A stretch of DNA of 64,000 nucleotides from Psychrobacillus mangrovi (GCF_037104765.1 NZ_JBAWSY010000001.1:558001-622000); one strand, 5' to 3'; positions 53,111 to 61,405 are shown, counted from the stretch's first letter. Made by a program: numbers and translations. The notes: generated by a model from the sequence alone, not told the origin.

Positions 53111-53521
53111 GAAGTTTCTAAGTGGAGTCTGCTAAGCAATTGTAATACAAATAACGACAGCAACAGTTGCATTAAACTTTGGCTTTGACTGTTATTTTTG
53201 AGAGTTAGGAATTACGCAAATAACAAGCAAATTCATTAACAAGTGGTAACGAGATAGAATGTTACACAATTAACTTTTACTAATATAAAAAAAACACCTC
53301 CACTTAGAATTTAAAGGGACAATTCCCAGTTTTAATTCAACGTAAAGATGTTTTTATTTGACTTAAATAACTAGTTAAATTTTCAAAAAACATTTACCAT
53401 CTTTCACTTGATGGTTTCCTATCTTAATTTCGATTTTTTTCATGATTAAGCAGTCAAGGTATTTAAACTTTAACTAATTAAAACAATCATTACTTTTATG
53501 AATTAAACGTTAATGTTCCCC
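53111..53521. other. Non-coding stretch in the toxin locus
   Basis: No gene seen. It holds one arm of a long-range inverted repeat (53227-53261) and a terminator-like hairpin near 53291-53355 (AAAACACCT against AGATGTTTT with T-runs). The sequence is very AT-rich. Confidence 0.6.
53227..53261 (+). repeat. Arm A of a long-range inverted repeat flanking the toxin locus
   Basis: GCAAATTCATTAACAAGTGG continuing TAACGAGATAGAATG matches the reverse complement of 59589-59622 with about 30 of 35 positions, including an uninterrupted CAAGTGGTAACGAG. The two arms are 6.3 kb apart. Confidence 0.8.
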
Positions 53522-53751
53522 CTATAAATTGAGAAATTTTGAAATTCTAATATATAAATTCTCGCAAGCGTCTTCTTCAGATTCAAATTTTTTTAATTGT
53601 GATTTCACACCATGTTCACTATAATAAACTTCCCAAGTATGATCTCTTTGTTTAAACAAAATGCCTCATTAGGTAGTCCTCCATTTAAGTTATACGAATC
53701 TGGTGGAACATTGGAGTTAATCAGTAAATTATGCAATTCTTCCTTCTTCAT
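53522..53751 (-). pseudogene. Frameshifted immunity-like gene
   Basis: Starts MKKEELHNLLINSNVPPDSY, then NLNGGLPNEAFCLNK. After a one-base shift near 53650 it continues RDHTWEVYYSEHGVKSQLKK, then FESEEDACENLYIRISKFLNL and a stop. Repaired it is about 76 residues. The pattern GGLPNEAxCL followed by WEVYYSExG is one I associate with small immunity-type proteins next to secreted toxins, from memory only. A GGGTGAG lies upstream of the ATG. Confidence 0.6.
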
Positions 53752-53932
53752 TCTATTTTCTCACCCTTCTGAGCACTCCTTGCTCTATTAAATTACTTAC
53801 TGATTGGTTAAGTTCACACTGAATACCTAAAACTAATTCATCAATCTATGTGTCAATACTTTCGGTCTATACTTCATTTTGTTTTACAGCTATATAAATT
53901 TTAAAGTTCATCTGATGACAGAATAAAAAGCA

Positions 53933-54070
53933 TTAGATGTCAAAATTAAGTTCTGTATCAAATGCGAGTAACAACGATTCACAATCAGACTTAGTTTGTT
54001 TAATCATTTGTGATAATAACGGAGTCTCTTCTGTTAAGTGTCCACGTTCAAATATAATTTTTTTATCCAT
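53933..54070 (-). CDS. Short hypothetical ORF, probable 3' remnant
   Basis: 45 codons beginning MDKKIIFERGHLTEETPLLS and ending LAFDTELNFDI. The frame stays open a few codons further upstream (NENIDYLYI) to a stop, and there is no ribosome site before the ATG. It therefore looks like the C-terminal part of a degraded gene rather than a full one. Function unknown. Confidence 0.35.
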   Translation of the reverse strand: MDKKIIFERGHLTEETPLLSQMIKQTKSDCESLLLAFDTELNFDI

Positions 54071-54132
54071 AATATACAAATAATCTATGTTTTCATTAGT
54101 CTATATTTATACAGGAATCAATCAAATCTTAG

Positions 54133-54157
54133 GGGACAAAGTTTTGTTCTTTGTCCC
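54133..54157 (-). terminator. Terminator hairpin after the immunity-like gene at 54241
   Basis: GGGACAAAG (54133-54141) pairs perfectly with CTTTGTCCC (54149-54157) around a 7-nt loop. No long T-run follows on the minus strand; termination is plausible but not certain. Confidence 0.55.
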
Positions 54158-54240
54158 AACTTTATATTAAATTCCTACTCCAACTAACTGAAACCTGAAA
54201 AAACTATTTAATATTTACAATTCCATCAACCACTTATTGC

Positions 54241-54624
54241 TTATTTCAGATTTAATTGTTTCTTTTCTTCAAAAACTTCAACTTCTGATTTAGAAACTAC
54301 TTTTATAAACTCACTTTTTCCAATTTGATTCATCCTATTCTCTTTAGCTAAATCTATATTTGATGTATACAATTCTACGTCAGGTCCAATAGAGCGACTG
54401 ACTCCAAAAATTTCTCCCTTATATACGGCAAAACTGTTTATAGAATATACATCTTCAATTTCATCTAATTCTACTTGTTTTCGATAAATTTCATTTTGAT
54501 AAAAATCAAATGATTCATCAATATTAAATTTATTTTTAGTTACAATCTCATAAGTTCCGTCAGCTTTGTGAACAAATCGATACTCTTTTCCTTTGTATCG
54601 ACAGTAAATATCATTCCTAATCAT
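54241..54624 (-). CDS. Immunity-like protein with two repeated beta-rich halves
   Basis: 127 residues, intact, with AGGAGG 5 nt before the ATG. Each half has the pattern Y-x-x-Y-K-G followed by a beta-rich stretch (IYCRYKGKEYRFV; AVYKGEIFGVSRSI), and it ends VVSKSEVEVFEEKKQL. No signal peptide. A broken paralogue is at 52408-52799. Two genes downstream of the LXG toxin, it fits an orphan or secondary immunity protein; the direct target is unknown. Confidence 0.6.
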   Translation of the reverse strand: MIRNDIYCRYKGKEYRFVHKADGTYEIVTKNKFNIDESFDFYQNEIYRKQVELDEIEDVYSINSFAVYKGEIFGVSRSIGPDVELYTSNIDLAKENRMNQIGKSEFIKVVSKSEVEVFEEKKQLNLK

Positions 54625-54991
54625 TTTATCCTCCTATTATTTATAACTTCTTATAACATCCTAATGTTCCATCACACGCCTATGAATAAAACAAAATTTT
54701 CACTATTGTAATTTTAAATTAAATAGGAAAAACCATATAACCGATACATGTATTTTAATTTGGATCACGTTTTTTAAAGAATACCGAGTATTAAATGACC
54801 ATTTATTGTTAAATTAAAACAAAAGCACCCATTGCCTTGATACAATTAAGTGCTTTACGTTAAAGTAGATATTTTATTAAATATTTGAAGTTTTTATACA
54901 ATAAATAAATGTTATGCAGAACAAAATCATTTATTTTAATCTCGTTACTTTGTTGCCCTACTCACAATGATTATACTTCACTCACTCATAT
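54625..54991. other. Non-coding stretch between the two immunity-like genes
   Basis: AT-rich, no gene seen. It contains the terminator-like hairpin at 54818-54857, whose right arm (ATACAATTAAGTGCTTT, 54840-54856) recurs exactly at 59658-59674. Confidence 0.6.
54818..54857 (-). terminator. Terminator after the toxin-immunity pair
   Basis: AAAGCAC (54822-54828) pairs with GTGCTTT (54850-54856), and the minus strand continues TTTTGTTTTAATTT. It lies 135 nt after the stop of the gene at 54992-55375. Confidence 0.6.
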
Positions 54992-55375
54992 TTAATTATA
55001 ATATATTGTTATTGCACTCACATTCCCTCTTGCATCATAATCCGAAACAACTTTTCCCCATGGATATTCTTTTCCGTTTTCAATTCCATATTTGACTAAT
55101 ATCTTATCATGTACTAACTTTCTTAGTGGTTCTGTCAACTCTGTAATATTCTCATCATCTTTAATCAGATTTACAGCATAAATCTTTCCTTCTCTAAAGA
55201 AAAAATTAACGTAATAGTCATTTCCATCTATAGATTGTTTTCCTTCTAAATATATTACTCTTATACCATCTTGATTTTTATAATATGATGTATTTTTAAA
55301 TTCTTCAAATCTATATAGGGGTCTAAATATTAATTCATTATTTATGAACAATTCACCACTTGTTATATCAATCAT
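54992..55375 (-). CDS. Candidate cognate immunity protein of the LXG toxin
   Basis: 127 residues with no signal or membrane segment; AAGGAGAAATTATTC precedes the ATG. It starts 13 nt after the toxin stop, the standard place for the immunity gene in LXG loci. The body is alternating beta-rich (RVIYLEGKQS, DYYVNFFFREGKIYAVNLI), and the C-terminal half reads GKEYPWGKVVSDYDARGN. I do not recognise a named family; the function is inferred from position. Confidence 0.68.
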   Translation of the reverse strand: MIDITSGELFINNELIFRPLYRFEEFKNTSYYKNQDGIRVIYLEGKQSIDGNDYYVNFFFREGKIYAVNLIKDDENITELTEPLRKLVHDKILVKYGIENGKEYPWGKVVSDYDARGNVSAITIYYN

Positions 55376-55388
55376 GAATAATTTCTCC

Positions 55389-57407
55389 TTATTTTTTTAA
55401 AATAATAGTATCTACAGGTACTAAATATCCATTGCTAATTAATTCATCAACGTCAGGAACGAAAATCTGAGGTAATTCTCCTTTTCCAAATTGCGGATTT
55501 GCTTTTGTAATACCGAATGCGGCATCGATATCAATATTTACTTTATACCCTTGCATAGTCCCTCTATATCCATGTATTGCATTTTTTTCAACCTGTAAGC
55601 CTTCAAAAATTTTAGTTGCATCTTTATAAGATCTCTCTATAGCCGATATTGTTGTAAAATACCCAGTCCCATTAGGTTCACCTCTATATATAATTTTATC
55701 TTTCTTAATGACTATGTCTTTATATTTATCAACCCCTGGATATTTCCCTGAACCTTGCCAACTTTGAGCGATTTCTGATGGAGACTTCGATCCACCCTTT
55801 GTGTTAATTTTTTGTTCATCTAGGATTGTACTATTAGTTCCACTTACTTCCTTATTACCGATACCCTTAGGGATTCCTTCATCAGTTTTCGACGATCGAT
55901 TCACTGCATCTACAATAGATTTGTCATTTAACATCTTCTGCACAGACTTAGCTATAGGTACTGACATTGAAACTAATGGATCAAGTGCTGCACCGGCACC
56001 AACATTCAAACCTAGCTCCAAAGCATTTTGTTCCCAACTTGTGTCTTCTGGATTTAGTAACTCACGACCTCCGACCTCAACTCCAGACATAACACCGCCA
56101 ACTGCAGCACCTTCTTTAGCAAATTGTACTAAATTGCGTGCAGAAACCCCAGTTGTAAGTCCTTTCGCACCTAATGCTGTACCTCTAATAGCTTTTACAG
56201 TTCCAACCCCAGGGACTAAATAGCCTAGCATATCAGCTAAAATGTCCGTACCTCCACCCTCACCAAACTTTCGTTGAGATTGGAAAGGCGAAACTACACC
56301 TGTAACGTTCTTCTCCAGTTGTGCAGGTAGACCTAAAAGAGCTGAATTAGTTGTTCTATGTGAAAAGCGTTGCACGTTTTCAAAAATTTTAGATTGTCTA
56401 GGAGCTATTTTTTCTGCTTCTCCCATCATTTTTGAACCAAAGTCGCCTGTAAAGAATGAAGGAATAGAACTTATAGCACCTATACCTAAGTCAGCTAAGT
56501 CCTGAAGAATATTACTATTTTTCTTGACGTTTACTTTTTCTTGTTCAGCCCCATTTCCCTCTGGTCTTGGACATGATAGTGCAATCATATCAGTACCAAC
56601 AAAAGGACTTTGTATGTTAATAAAACCACCATAGCCAAATTGAATTGGACGCGCTCCAGCTAAAAATGTTTGTAACATGGTCGTCATCTGACTTTCAATA
56701 TCTAATATGGTGGAAAGTCTGGCAATCGAAGTTGTACGATACACCAAATCTGTCTTTAATTTATTTTTAGAAGTCAATCCTGTCCAATTTTCTGTTTGAA
56801 AATGGATTTCCGTAAGTCCAGACTCAAAGATTCTCTCTAAATCCGCAAGCCAATTTTCCATAGTCTGCATATCTTGCTCAATAGGCATCAGTGCGGTCGT
56901 CTGGCTCGAATCGAATTCGTGAAGCTGCGTGACCGTGTCATCACGTTTCCTCTTAGAATTAATGACTCCCTCCTGCACTCCGCTATCATCTAAGTGGGGT
57001 AGCCCGACAATGTCGCTTACCTGATCCATGATACTGTTAGTTTCATCAGTCAAACTAGCTGTCAGCTGGCCGATAAGCGTAAGTCCTTGTTCCAGCTCAC
57101 CTTCTAGGAATTGTTCTAGTATGTGGCCTGCCGAATCAGGTTCGAGTGAGTTAAGAGCAGCCTCCATCTGGTGAAGAACTTGTTTGAAATTCTCGGAGAA
57201 CAATTGGAAATATTGAAGAAATGGCAAATGGCACTCTCCATAAAAGGAGCGAATGGCATTCCCTCCCTCGCCTTTCAATTGATCCTCCATCTGTACGAGT
57301 CCATCGACTGCACGATGGATTGCTTCTATTTCACTTCGTAGCCTGTCAAGCATAGTAATATTCCGCTGTAGCCCATCTTGAAATAAATCTACGTCCAACA
57401 CTTTCAT
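55389..57407 (-). CDS. LXG-domain polymorphic toxin with putative TNT-like NAD-glycohydrolase tip
   Basis: 672 residues. The N-terminal LXG domain (about 1-200) is helical, with LKGEGGNAIRSFYGECHLPF as the LxG region; such toxins leave the cell through the type VII (Esx/Yuk) secretion system. A glycine/alanine-rich middle (about 290-480, with LADMLGYLVPGVGTVKAIRG) looks membrane-active. The C-terminal 125 residues start near AQSWQGSGKYPGVDKYKDIV and include IIYRGEPNGTGYFTT, QGYKVNIDIDAAFG and FGKGELPQIFVPDVDELI. The last part resembles the TNT (DUF4237) NAD-glycohydrolase pattern with its conserved Gln. I start at 57407, 8 nt after GAGG; the ATG two codons earlier is too close. The 5' half is richer in G+C than the 3' half. 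Confidence 0.83.
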   Translation of the reverse strand: MKVLDVDLFQDGLQRNITMLDRLRSEIEAIHRAVDGLVQMEDQLKGEGGNAIRSFYGECHLPFLQYFQLFSENFKQVLHQMEAALNSLEPDSAGHILEQFLEGELEQGLTLIGQLTASLTDETNSIMDQVSDIVGLPHLDDSGVQEGVINSKRKRDDTVTQLHEFDSSQTTALMPIEQDMQTMENWLADLERIFESGLTEIHFQTENWTGLTSKNKLKTDLVYRTTSIARLSTILDIESQMTTMLQTFLAGARPIQFGYGGFINIQSPFVGTDMIALSCPRPEGNGAEQEKVNVKKNSNILQDLADLGIGAISSIPSFFTGDFGSKMMGEAEKIAPRQSKIFENVQRFSHRTTNSALLGLPAQLEKNVTGVVSPFQSQRKFGEGGGTDILADMLGYLVPGVGTVKAIRGTALGAKGLTTGVSARNLVQFAKEGAAVGGVMSGVEVGGRELLNPEDTSWEQNALELGLNVGAGAALDPLVSMSVPIAKSVQKMLNDKSIVDAVNRSSKTDEGIPKGIGNKEVSGTNSTILDEQKINTKGGSKSPSEIAQSWQGSGKYPGVDKYKDIVIKKDKIIYRGEPNGTGYFTTISAIERSYKDATKIFEGLQVEKNAIHGYRGTMQGYKVNIDIDAAFGITKANPQFGKGELPQIFVPDVDELISNGYLVPVDTIILKK

Positions 57408-57496
57408 AGGCATTGCCTCATCATTGACCTAGAATCAACTACTTTTGAATAAAACCCATAATCCCTATTGTTCAATATTGCCCCACAGGTGAACAT
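57404..57496 (-). CDS. Putative 30-codon leader ORF coupled to the LXG toxin
   Basis: A very strong purine-rich ribosome site (GAGGAGGAGGAGAAG) precedes ATG at 57496. The frame of 30 codons (MFTCGAILNNRDYGFYSKVV and on) ends in TGA overlapping the toxin ATG as ATGA. Typical LXG operons have small WXG100-like genes here; this peptide does not resemble them. It may be a coupling leader or a chance frame. Confidence 0.35.
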   Translation of the reverse strand: MFTCGAILNNRDYGFYSKVVDSRSMMRQCL

Positions 57497-57931
57497 TCTT
57501 CTCCTCCTCCTCTAGCAACCTATCAATAGTTATAATATTCCATTTTTCCATAGAAAGGTAAAGTGAGAAGTTGTAATTTTCTTAAAAATAAACTTATGCA
57601 ATAAGTTTTAAAAATTTGTTCGTGACTCTTAAACTATTATAAAAGGGGTTTAACGGTTATTTAGTAGGAGTTAAGACGAGGGGTCTTGCCAATGCCAAAA
57701 GGAGTATTTAGTAATTATTCTTATGATTATAATTCATTTAGTATGAATCCTTTTTGAATAAATGCTTGAACTTTTAGTCAATACAGTTAAAAAACAGTTA
57801 AACGATTTTATAACATTTCTATCTATTACATTCAATAATTAATAGCGGATATTATAGTTATATAATATACTAAATAAGGCTTATACATAGCATACCAATA
57901 TAAGACTATTTACCAAAAATGAGAGATTATT
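57497..57931. other. Divergent intergenic region between the toxin and the secreted protein gene
   Basis: AT-rich, with no recognisable WXG-like partner gene. On the minus strand a short frame (MEKWNIITIDRLLEEEEKNV) overlaps the leader ORF and may be a gene tail. On the plus strand a 21-codon frame (57692-57757) is noted separately. Confidence 0.55.
57692..57757 (+). CDS. Possible 21-residue peptide
   Basis: ATG at 57692 with GAGGGG about 9 nt upstream, product MPKGVFSNYSYDYNSFSMNP plus F and a stop. It is Tyr/Ser/Asn-rich and not recognised. Support is only the ribosome site and composition. Confidence 0.25.
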   Translation: MPKGVFSNYSYDYNSFSMNPF

Positions 57932-59008
57932 ATGAAGAAATTATTATTTATCGTATTGGCAGTTGTAATTATCGGCACTAGTTTACAACTACCTTTAGCC
58001 AATGCCGAAGCTGCTTCAATTTCTAGAGTTGAATCTTTTTTGAAAACAGCAGAGCAACATGCAGGTGCTCTTAAGTGGCAAAGTTCGTATGAAATAACGA
58101 AGGAAATAAAATATCCAGATATGACTGTTTTTAACTTAACTAAAAATGCTTACTGGAAAGCTTATTTTGAAATTGAAAAATTAAGTGAGAATGACAAGGC
58201 TAAGTTTGAAAAACGATTACATGAAAATGTTGGTATTCATCTTTCACGAACAACATCATATATCGATGCAATTACTTCTGGCAATAAAATTGCGAATTTA
58301 ACAAATCAATACAACACCTTATATGCTTCAACGCCAACATCCAATATGACAGTACAAAAGTACCATGATTTATCGACTGAGATTCGGAAACAAGCTCAGA
58401 TTCTTTATCACGTTTACGGAAAATCAACCCGAGAGGCAATTTTAGCTAAATATAAAAAGCCTGGTGAGAAGGCACTTCTAGCTTCTAAATATGTAATTTC
58501 TTCAAAGATTCATTTAAATTATTTAGATAGCTTAATTGCTAATAAAGCAACTCAAAGCAAAGTAGAGGCAAATGTAGCTAAATTTTTCGATATGCAAGAT
58601 ATGATAAAAAACGAGGAAATTGCTGCTGATCTATATACAACTTATTATGAAATTATTAGAAAGGATTCAAACTTCTTAGCACAAGAAAAAGAAATAATCG
58701 AGTTCTTCAAAAAATCAACAGAATATACAAATACAGAAGATGTTGAGTCCCTTTTAGGTCTTTATAGCCAAGACTTTCCTGATTACTTGTTTCTAAAAAA
58801 TGACATGGAAACTACATTTAAAGACTTTGACTTAAGGTACGAGACACTAGGTATCGAAACTCATTTTGTTATTGATGGTATGGCACTTGTGAGTCATAAT
58901 GAAGTGGAAACAGAACAAAATGAAAGCTTTGAATATAATCTAACTTATCTATTAGAAAAGGATGCAACTGGAAATTGGCAATTTCTCGATCTAATAGAAT
59001 TTGAATAA
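57932..59008 (+). CDS. Secreted SbsC-C-like protein with a C-terminal NTF2-like domain
   Basis: 358 residues. A Sec signal peptide (MKKLLFIVLAVVIIG..., cleavage likely after ANAEA near residue 27) is followed by a helical region (about 30-240) of the SbsC C-terminal-domain type: YPDMTVFNLTKNAYWKAYFE, RTTSYIDAITSGNKI, YHDLSTEIRKQAQIL and TREAILAKYKKPGEKA. SbsC is a Geobacillus S-layer protein. From about residue 245 a different domain (EIIEFFKKSTEYTNTEDVES to NWQFLDLIEFE) has the look of an NTF2/SnoaL-like fold. No LPXTG or SLH anchor is seen, so it is probably released or wall-associated. Confidence 0.72.
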   Translation: MKKLLFIVLAVVIIGTSLQLPLANAEAASISRVESFLKTAEQHAGALKWQSSYEITKEIKYPDMTVFNLTKNAYWKAYFEIEKLSENDKAKFEKRLHENVGIHLSRTTSYIDAITSGNKIANLTNQYNTLYASTPTSNMTVQKYHDLSTEIRKQAQILYHVYGKSTREAILAKYKKPGEKALLASKYVISSKIHLNYLDSLIANKATQSKVEANVAKFFDMQDMIKNEEIAADLYTTYYEIIRKDSNFLAQEKEIIEFFKKSTEYTNTEDVESLLGLYSQDFPDYLFLKNDMETTFKDFDLRYETLGIETHFVIDGMALVSHNEVETEQNESFEYNLTYLLEKDATGNWQFLDLIEFE

Positions 59009-59344
59009 ATTTCTTATACACGATTAGCAACATTTAAACTGCAGTAATACTCCTAGAAATTCGGGTAGCTGTAGTTTTTTTATGGCAATTTTTTAGGTGT
59101 AATTGTACGTGACAGTTAATTAAATTCTATCTTGTTTACTCGTATGTATATTTAAGTATTATGAGTAAAGAATAAAATGTTAATAATGCTTTACTTCCAT
59201 TGGAAGCGATAGATACATTTAAAGTAGACGTGTATTAAAAACATTCAAAATGTATACATTGGTTGATTGCGAAACTCTCTTGTTAATAGATAAGGTGAAA
59301 CCAGGTAAAAGGTGAGCTAATACACTCACCTTTCATGTACTGGT
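59009..59344. other. Non-coding stretch
   Basis: Apart from the terminator at 59036-59081 I see no gene or clear signal in this AT-rich stretch. Confidence 0.6.
59036..59081 (+). terminator. Intrinsic terminator of the secreted protein gene
   Basis: AACTGCAG (59037-59044) pairs with CTGTAGTT (59069-59076, one G-T pair) followed by seven T, 28 nt after the stop. Confidence 0.75.
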
Positions 59345-59515
59345 TTAATCCCTTTTTTTAGGTTTATTTTTATTAATTTCTTTCGTCACCTTATTTTTAG
59401 ATATAGCGATAAATTCTTCAGCAATTTCTTCGTCGGGATTATTCGTAGGATTTTTATACAGTTCGAAACTATTATGCGTTCTAACATTAATTGTCTTATT
59501 GTTATTTTTACTCAT
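59345..59515 (-). CDS. Small basic hydrophilic protein (56 aa)
   Basis: A textbook ribosome site (AGGAGGTGAATATCC) precedes ATG at 59515. The product starts MSKNNNKTINVRTHNSFELY and ends KNKPKKRD; it is rich in Asn and Lys with an acidic middle (NPDEEIAEEFIAIS). The style and length resemble minor small acid-soluble spore or coat-type proteins, but I do not recognise a family. It is monocistronic. Confidence 0.65.
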   Translation of the reverse strand: MSKNNNKTINVRTHNSFELYKNPTNNPDEEIAEEFIAISKNKVTKEINKNKPKKRD

Positions 59516-59588
59516 GGATATTCACCTCCTAGAGTCTAATTTGCTCTATATAAAGGTTTTTATTCTAACTGAGTCAGTGTATTAACTC

Positions 59589-59622
59589 ATTGGAACTCGT
59601 TACCACTTGGAATGAATTTGCC
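59589..59622 (-). repeat. Arm B of the long-range inverted repeat
   Basis: Reverse complement GCAAATTCATTCCAAGTGGT then AACGAGTTCCAATG matches arm A at 53227-53261. Together the arms bracket the immunity-like genes, the LXG toxin and the secreted protein gene. Confidence 0.8.
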
Positions 59623-59803
59623 TATCATTCAAATTCTTCTTTGCTAAAACGTCTATTATACAATTAAGTGCTTTCTAGTTAACTTTATAAGCTTCACTGA
59701 GTAAAAAAAGAACTCGATAAATATCCATCTTTAGCTTGCCCTTGCGTGAAGACTCATATATATATCCTACAAGGTTCAATTTTTAACCTCATGTTACATA
59801 ATA

Positions 59804-59888
59804 AAAATCCACTTTTGAATAAAAAATAATCAAAATGGATTCTTTTACTGTGATAACAATAAGACTTGCCTTTTAAAGGACAAGTCTT
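59804..59888. terminator. Two tandem bidirectional hairpins
   Basis: Hairpin 1: AAAATCCACTTTTGA pairs with its near-complement at 59830-59845. Hairpin 2: AAGACTTG (59861-59868) pairs with CAAGTCTT (59881-59888) with an inner CCTTT/AAAGG, followed by TTATTTT on the plus strand. Hairpin 2 can end the minus-strand protease gene whose stop is at 59907. Confidence 0.7.
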
Positions 59889-59906
59889 TTATTTTATAGT
59901 CTTTGC

Positions 59907-61178
59907 TCATTCTTTTGTTCTTGTTTCATTGGCTACATTAATAATTCTTTCTAGCATTGTCGGATGGGAATATCGAAACCATTTTACGAGGAGTGGTGGA
60001 TTCACTTCATTTAATCCAGCTTTCGTAAGTTCTTGAAAAGTGCTCACAGCAGCACTTGGGTCTGCCACTAATTGTAGTGCATATTCATCAGCTCTAGTTT
60101 CTTGATACCTAGAAATATAATTTGAAAGTGGACTAGAAGCGAATAATAGAAAGGATGTAATTAGGAAAAACAATGGTAACGAGTGAATAGCATTTATCCG
60201 TTTTATTTTTAATCCACGTCCAAAGCGTGCGATGATCCAAGGCATTAATTTCGCTGTTAACCAAAGCCCCAAAATTGTAGTTAAGATATAACCTGCTATT
60301 CCGAAATATATATGTTTCTCCACATAATGTCCCATTTCATGTGCCATAATGAAGAGAATTTCACTTTCTGATAAGCGGTTTAATGTCGTATCCCATAATA
60401 CGATTCTTGAATTACTACCGATTCCCGTTACATAGGCATTTAGCGCATTTGTCTTTTCTGTCATAATCACTTCATACACATGATTGGCTGGAATATTTGC
60501 TTGCTCAGCCAATGTGAGAATTTTCGTCTCTAATTCTTTATTCGTTAGCGGATAGAAATCATTGTATAGTGGGTCGATTACTACTGGTTGAATGAACATA
60601 AGGAAAATGGAGAACGGAATCATTAATAACCCAGCATTTATCCACCATTTCTTTGGGTTCTTATTAATAAGCCAATAAAGAACCGTCACAATCACTAATG
60701 TCGTACCAAAGCTAATCCAAAATCCTATGACATTATCCCGCATCCAGGAGGTGAAAATTTGGGTGCTGATCCCGTAGCTTTTGCTTAAGAAATAACTGTA
60801 ATAGTCTAAAGGGAATAAAACGATAAATATAAAAAGAGAAAGCAAAAATAAATAGACTGCGTTTTGCAAAATTGCCGATTTGTTTTTCATCGGAATCCAA
60901 CTTTCAAACGCTTGAGAAAGTCCAGTAATTAATATAAATAAATAGACAAGCCACTCGAACGGTGTTGCTACAAAAAAGAGGAAATTCTTTATTTTTGAAT
61001 ACTCCTCACTAAGGTACAGTTCATGCTCCGACATAAAAACATGCGGATCTGCAACTGTCCCTTTCAAGGATTCAGGTATTCCCCCACTATTACTATGAAA
61101 AATATATACATACATCACGAATACATATACTCCAAATAACAAAAGTGCGGTAATTCCGTATTTTTTTACCAAATCCAC
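59907..61178 (-). CDS. M48-family (Ste24/CAAX prenyl protease 1-like) membrane metalloprotease
   Basis: Integral-membrane zinc protease. Several hydrophobic segments lie before and after the catalytic domain (for example YGITALLLFGVYVFVMYVYI at the start). The zinc site HEMGHYVEKH lies near residue 290, with the third ligand in ETRADEYALQLVADP near 380. The motif EKTNALNAYVTGIGSNSRIV is typical of the Ste24-like subgroup. The start is uncertain between GTG (61178) and TTG (61172); GGAGGTGA just upstream makes the longer ATG frame unlikely. Substrate unknown. Confidence 0.87.
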   Translation of the reverse strand: MDLVKKYGITALLLFGVYVFVMYVYIFHSNSGGIPESLKGTVADPHVFMSEHELYLSEEYSKIKNFLFFVATPFEWLVYLFILITGLSQAFESWIPMKNKSAILQNAVYLFLLSLFIFIVLFPLDYYSYFLSKSYGISTQIFTSWMRDNVIGFWISFGTTLVIVTVLYWLINKNPKKWWINAGLLMIPFSIFLMFIQPVVIDPLYNDFYPLTNKELETKILTLAEQANIPANHVYEVIMTEKTNALNAYVTGIGSNSRIVLWDTTLNRLSESEILFIMAHEMGHYVEKHIYFGIAGYILTTILGLWLTAKLMPWIIARFGRGLKIKRINAIHSLPLFFLITSFLLFASSPLSNYISRYQETRADEYALQLVADPSAAVSTFQELTKAGLNEVNPPLLVKWFRYSHPTMLERIINVANETRTKE

Positions 61179-61405
61179 TTCACCTCCATACACTCTTTCT
61201 TACATTAAGTGTAATCAGAAAAAAGAAAGATAGAACCAACTATAGTGATCAGTTATTTGTAGGCAAACTCAAATTCCTTAACCAGCCTATTAAAAATTTT
61301 TACTTAATGAATCAGTCCAATTTCATTAAAGAATTGCAAAGAACTAATCATTTTGAATAAGACCATCTATACTGAGCACATTAAACTCTAGGAGGTGACG
61401 ATACC

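Larger units (their letters stand above)
59516..59906. other. Non-coding stretch with repeat arm and two hairpins
   Basis: No gene seen. It contains arm B of the long-range inverted repeat (59589-59622), a 17-bp exact repeat of 54840-54856 (at 59658-59674), and two tandem hairpins before the M48 protease stop. Confidence 0.6.

Noticed and set aside
55801..56223. 140-codon plus-strand frame inside the toxin gene
   Set aside because: Antisense shadow of the LXG toxin; no ribosome site and no recognisable protein.
57497..57931. WXG100-like partner gene of the LXG toxin
   Set aside because: I searched both strands for a roughly 80-110-codon helical frame upstream of the toxin and found only very short or broken frames.
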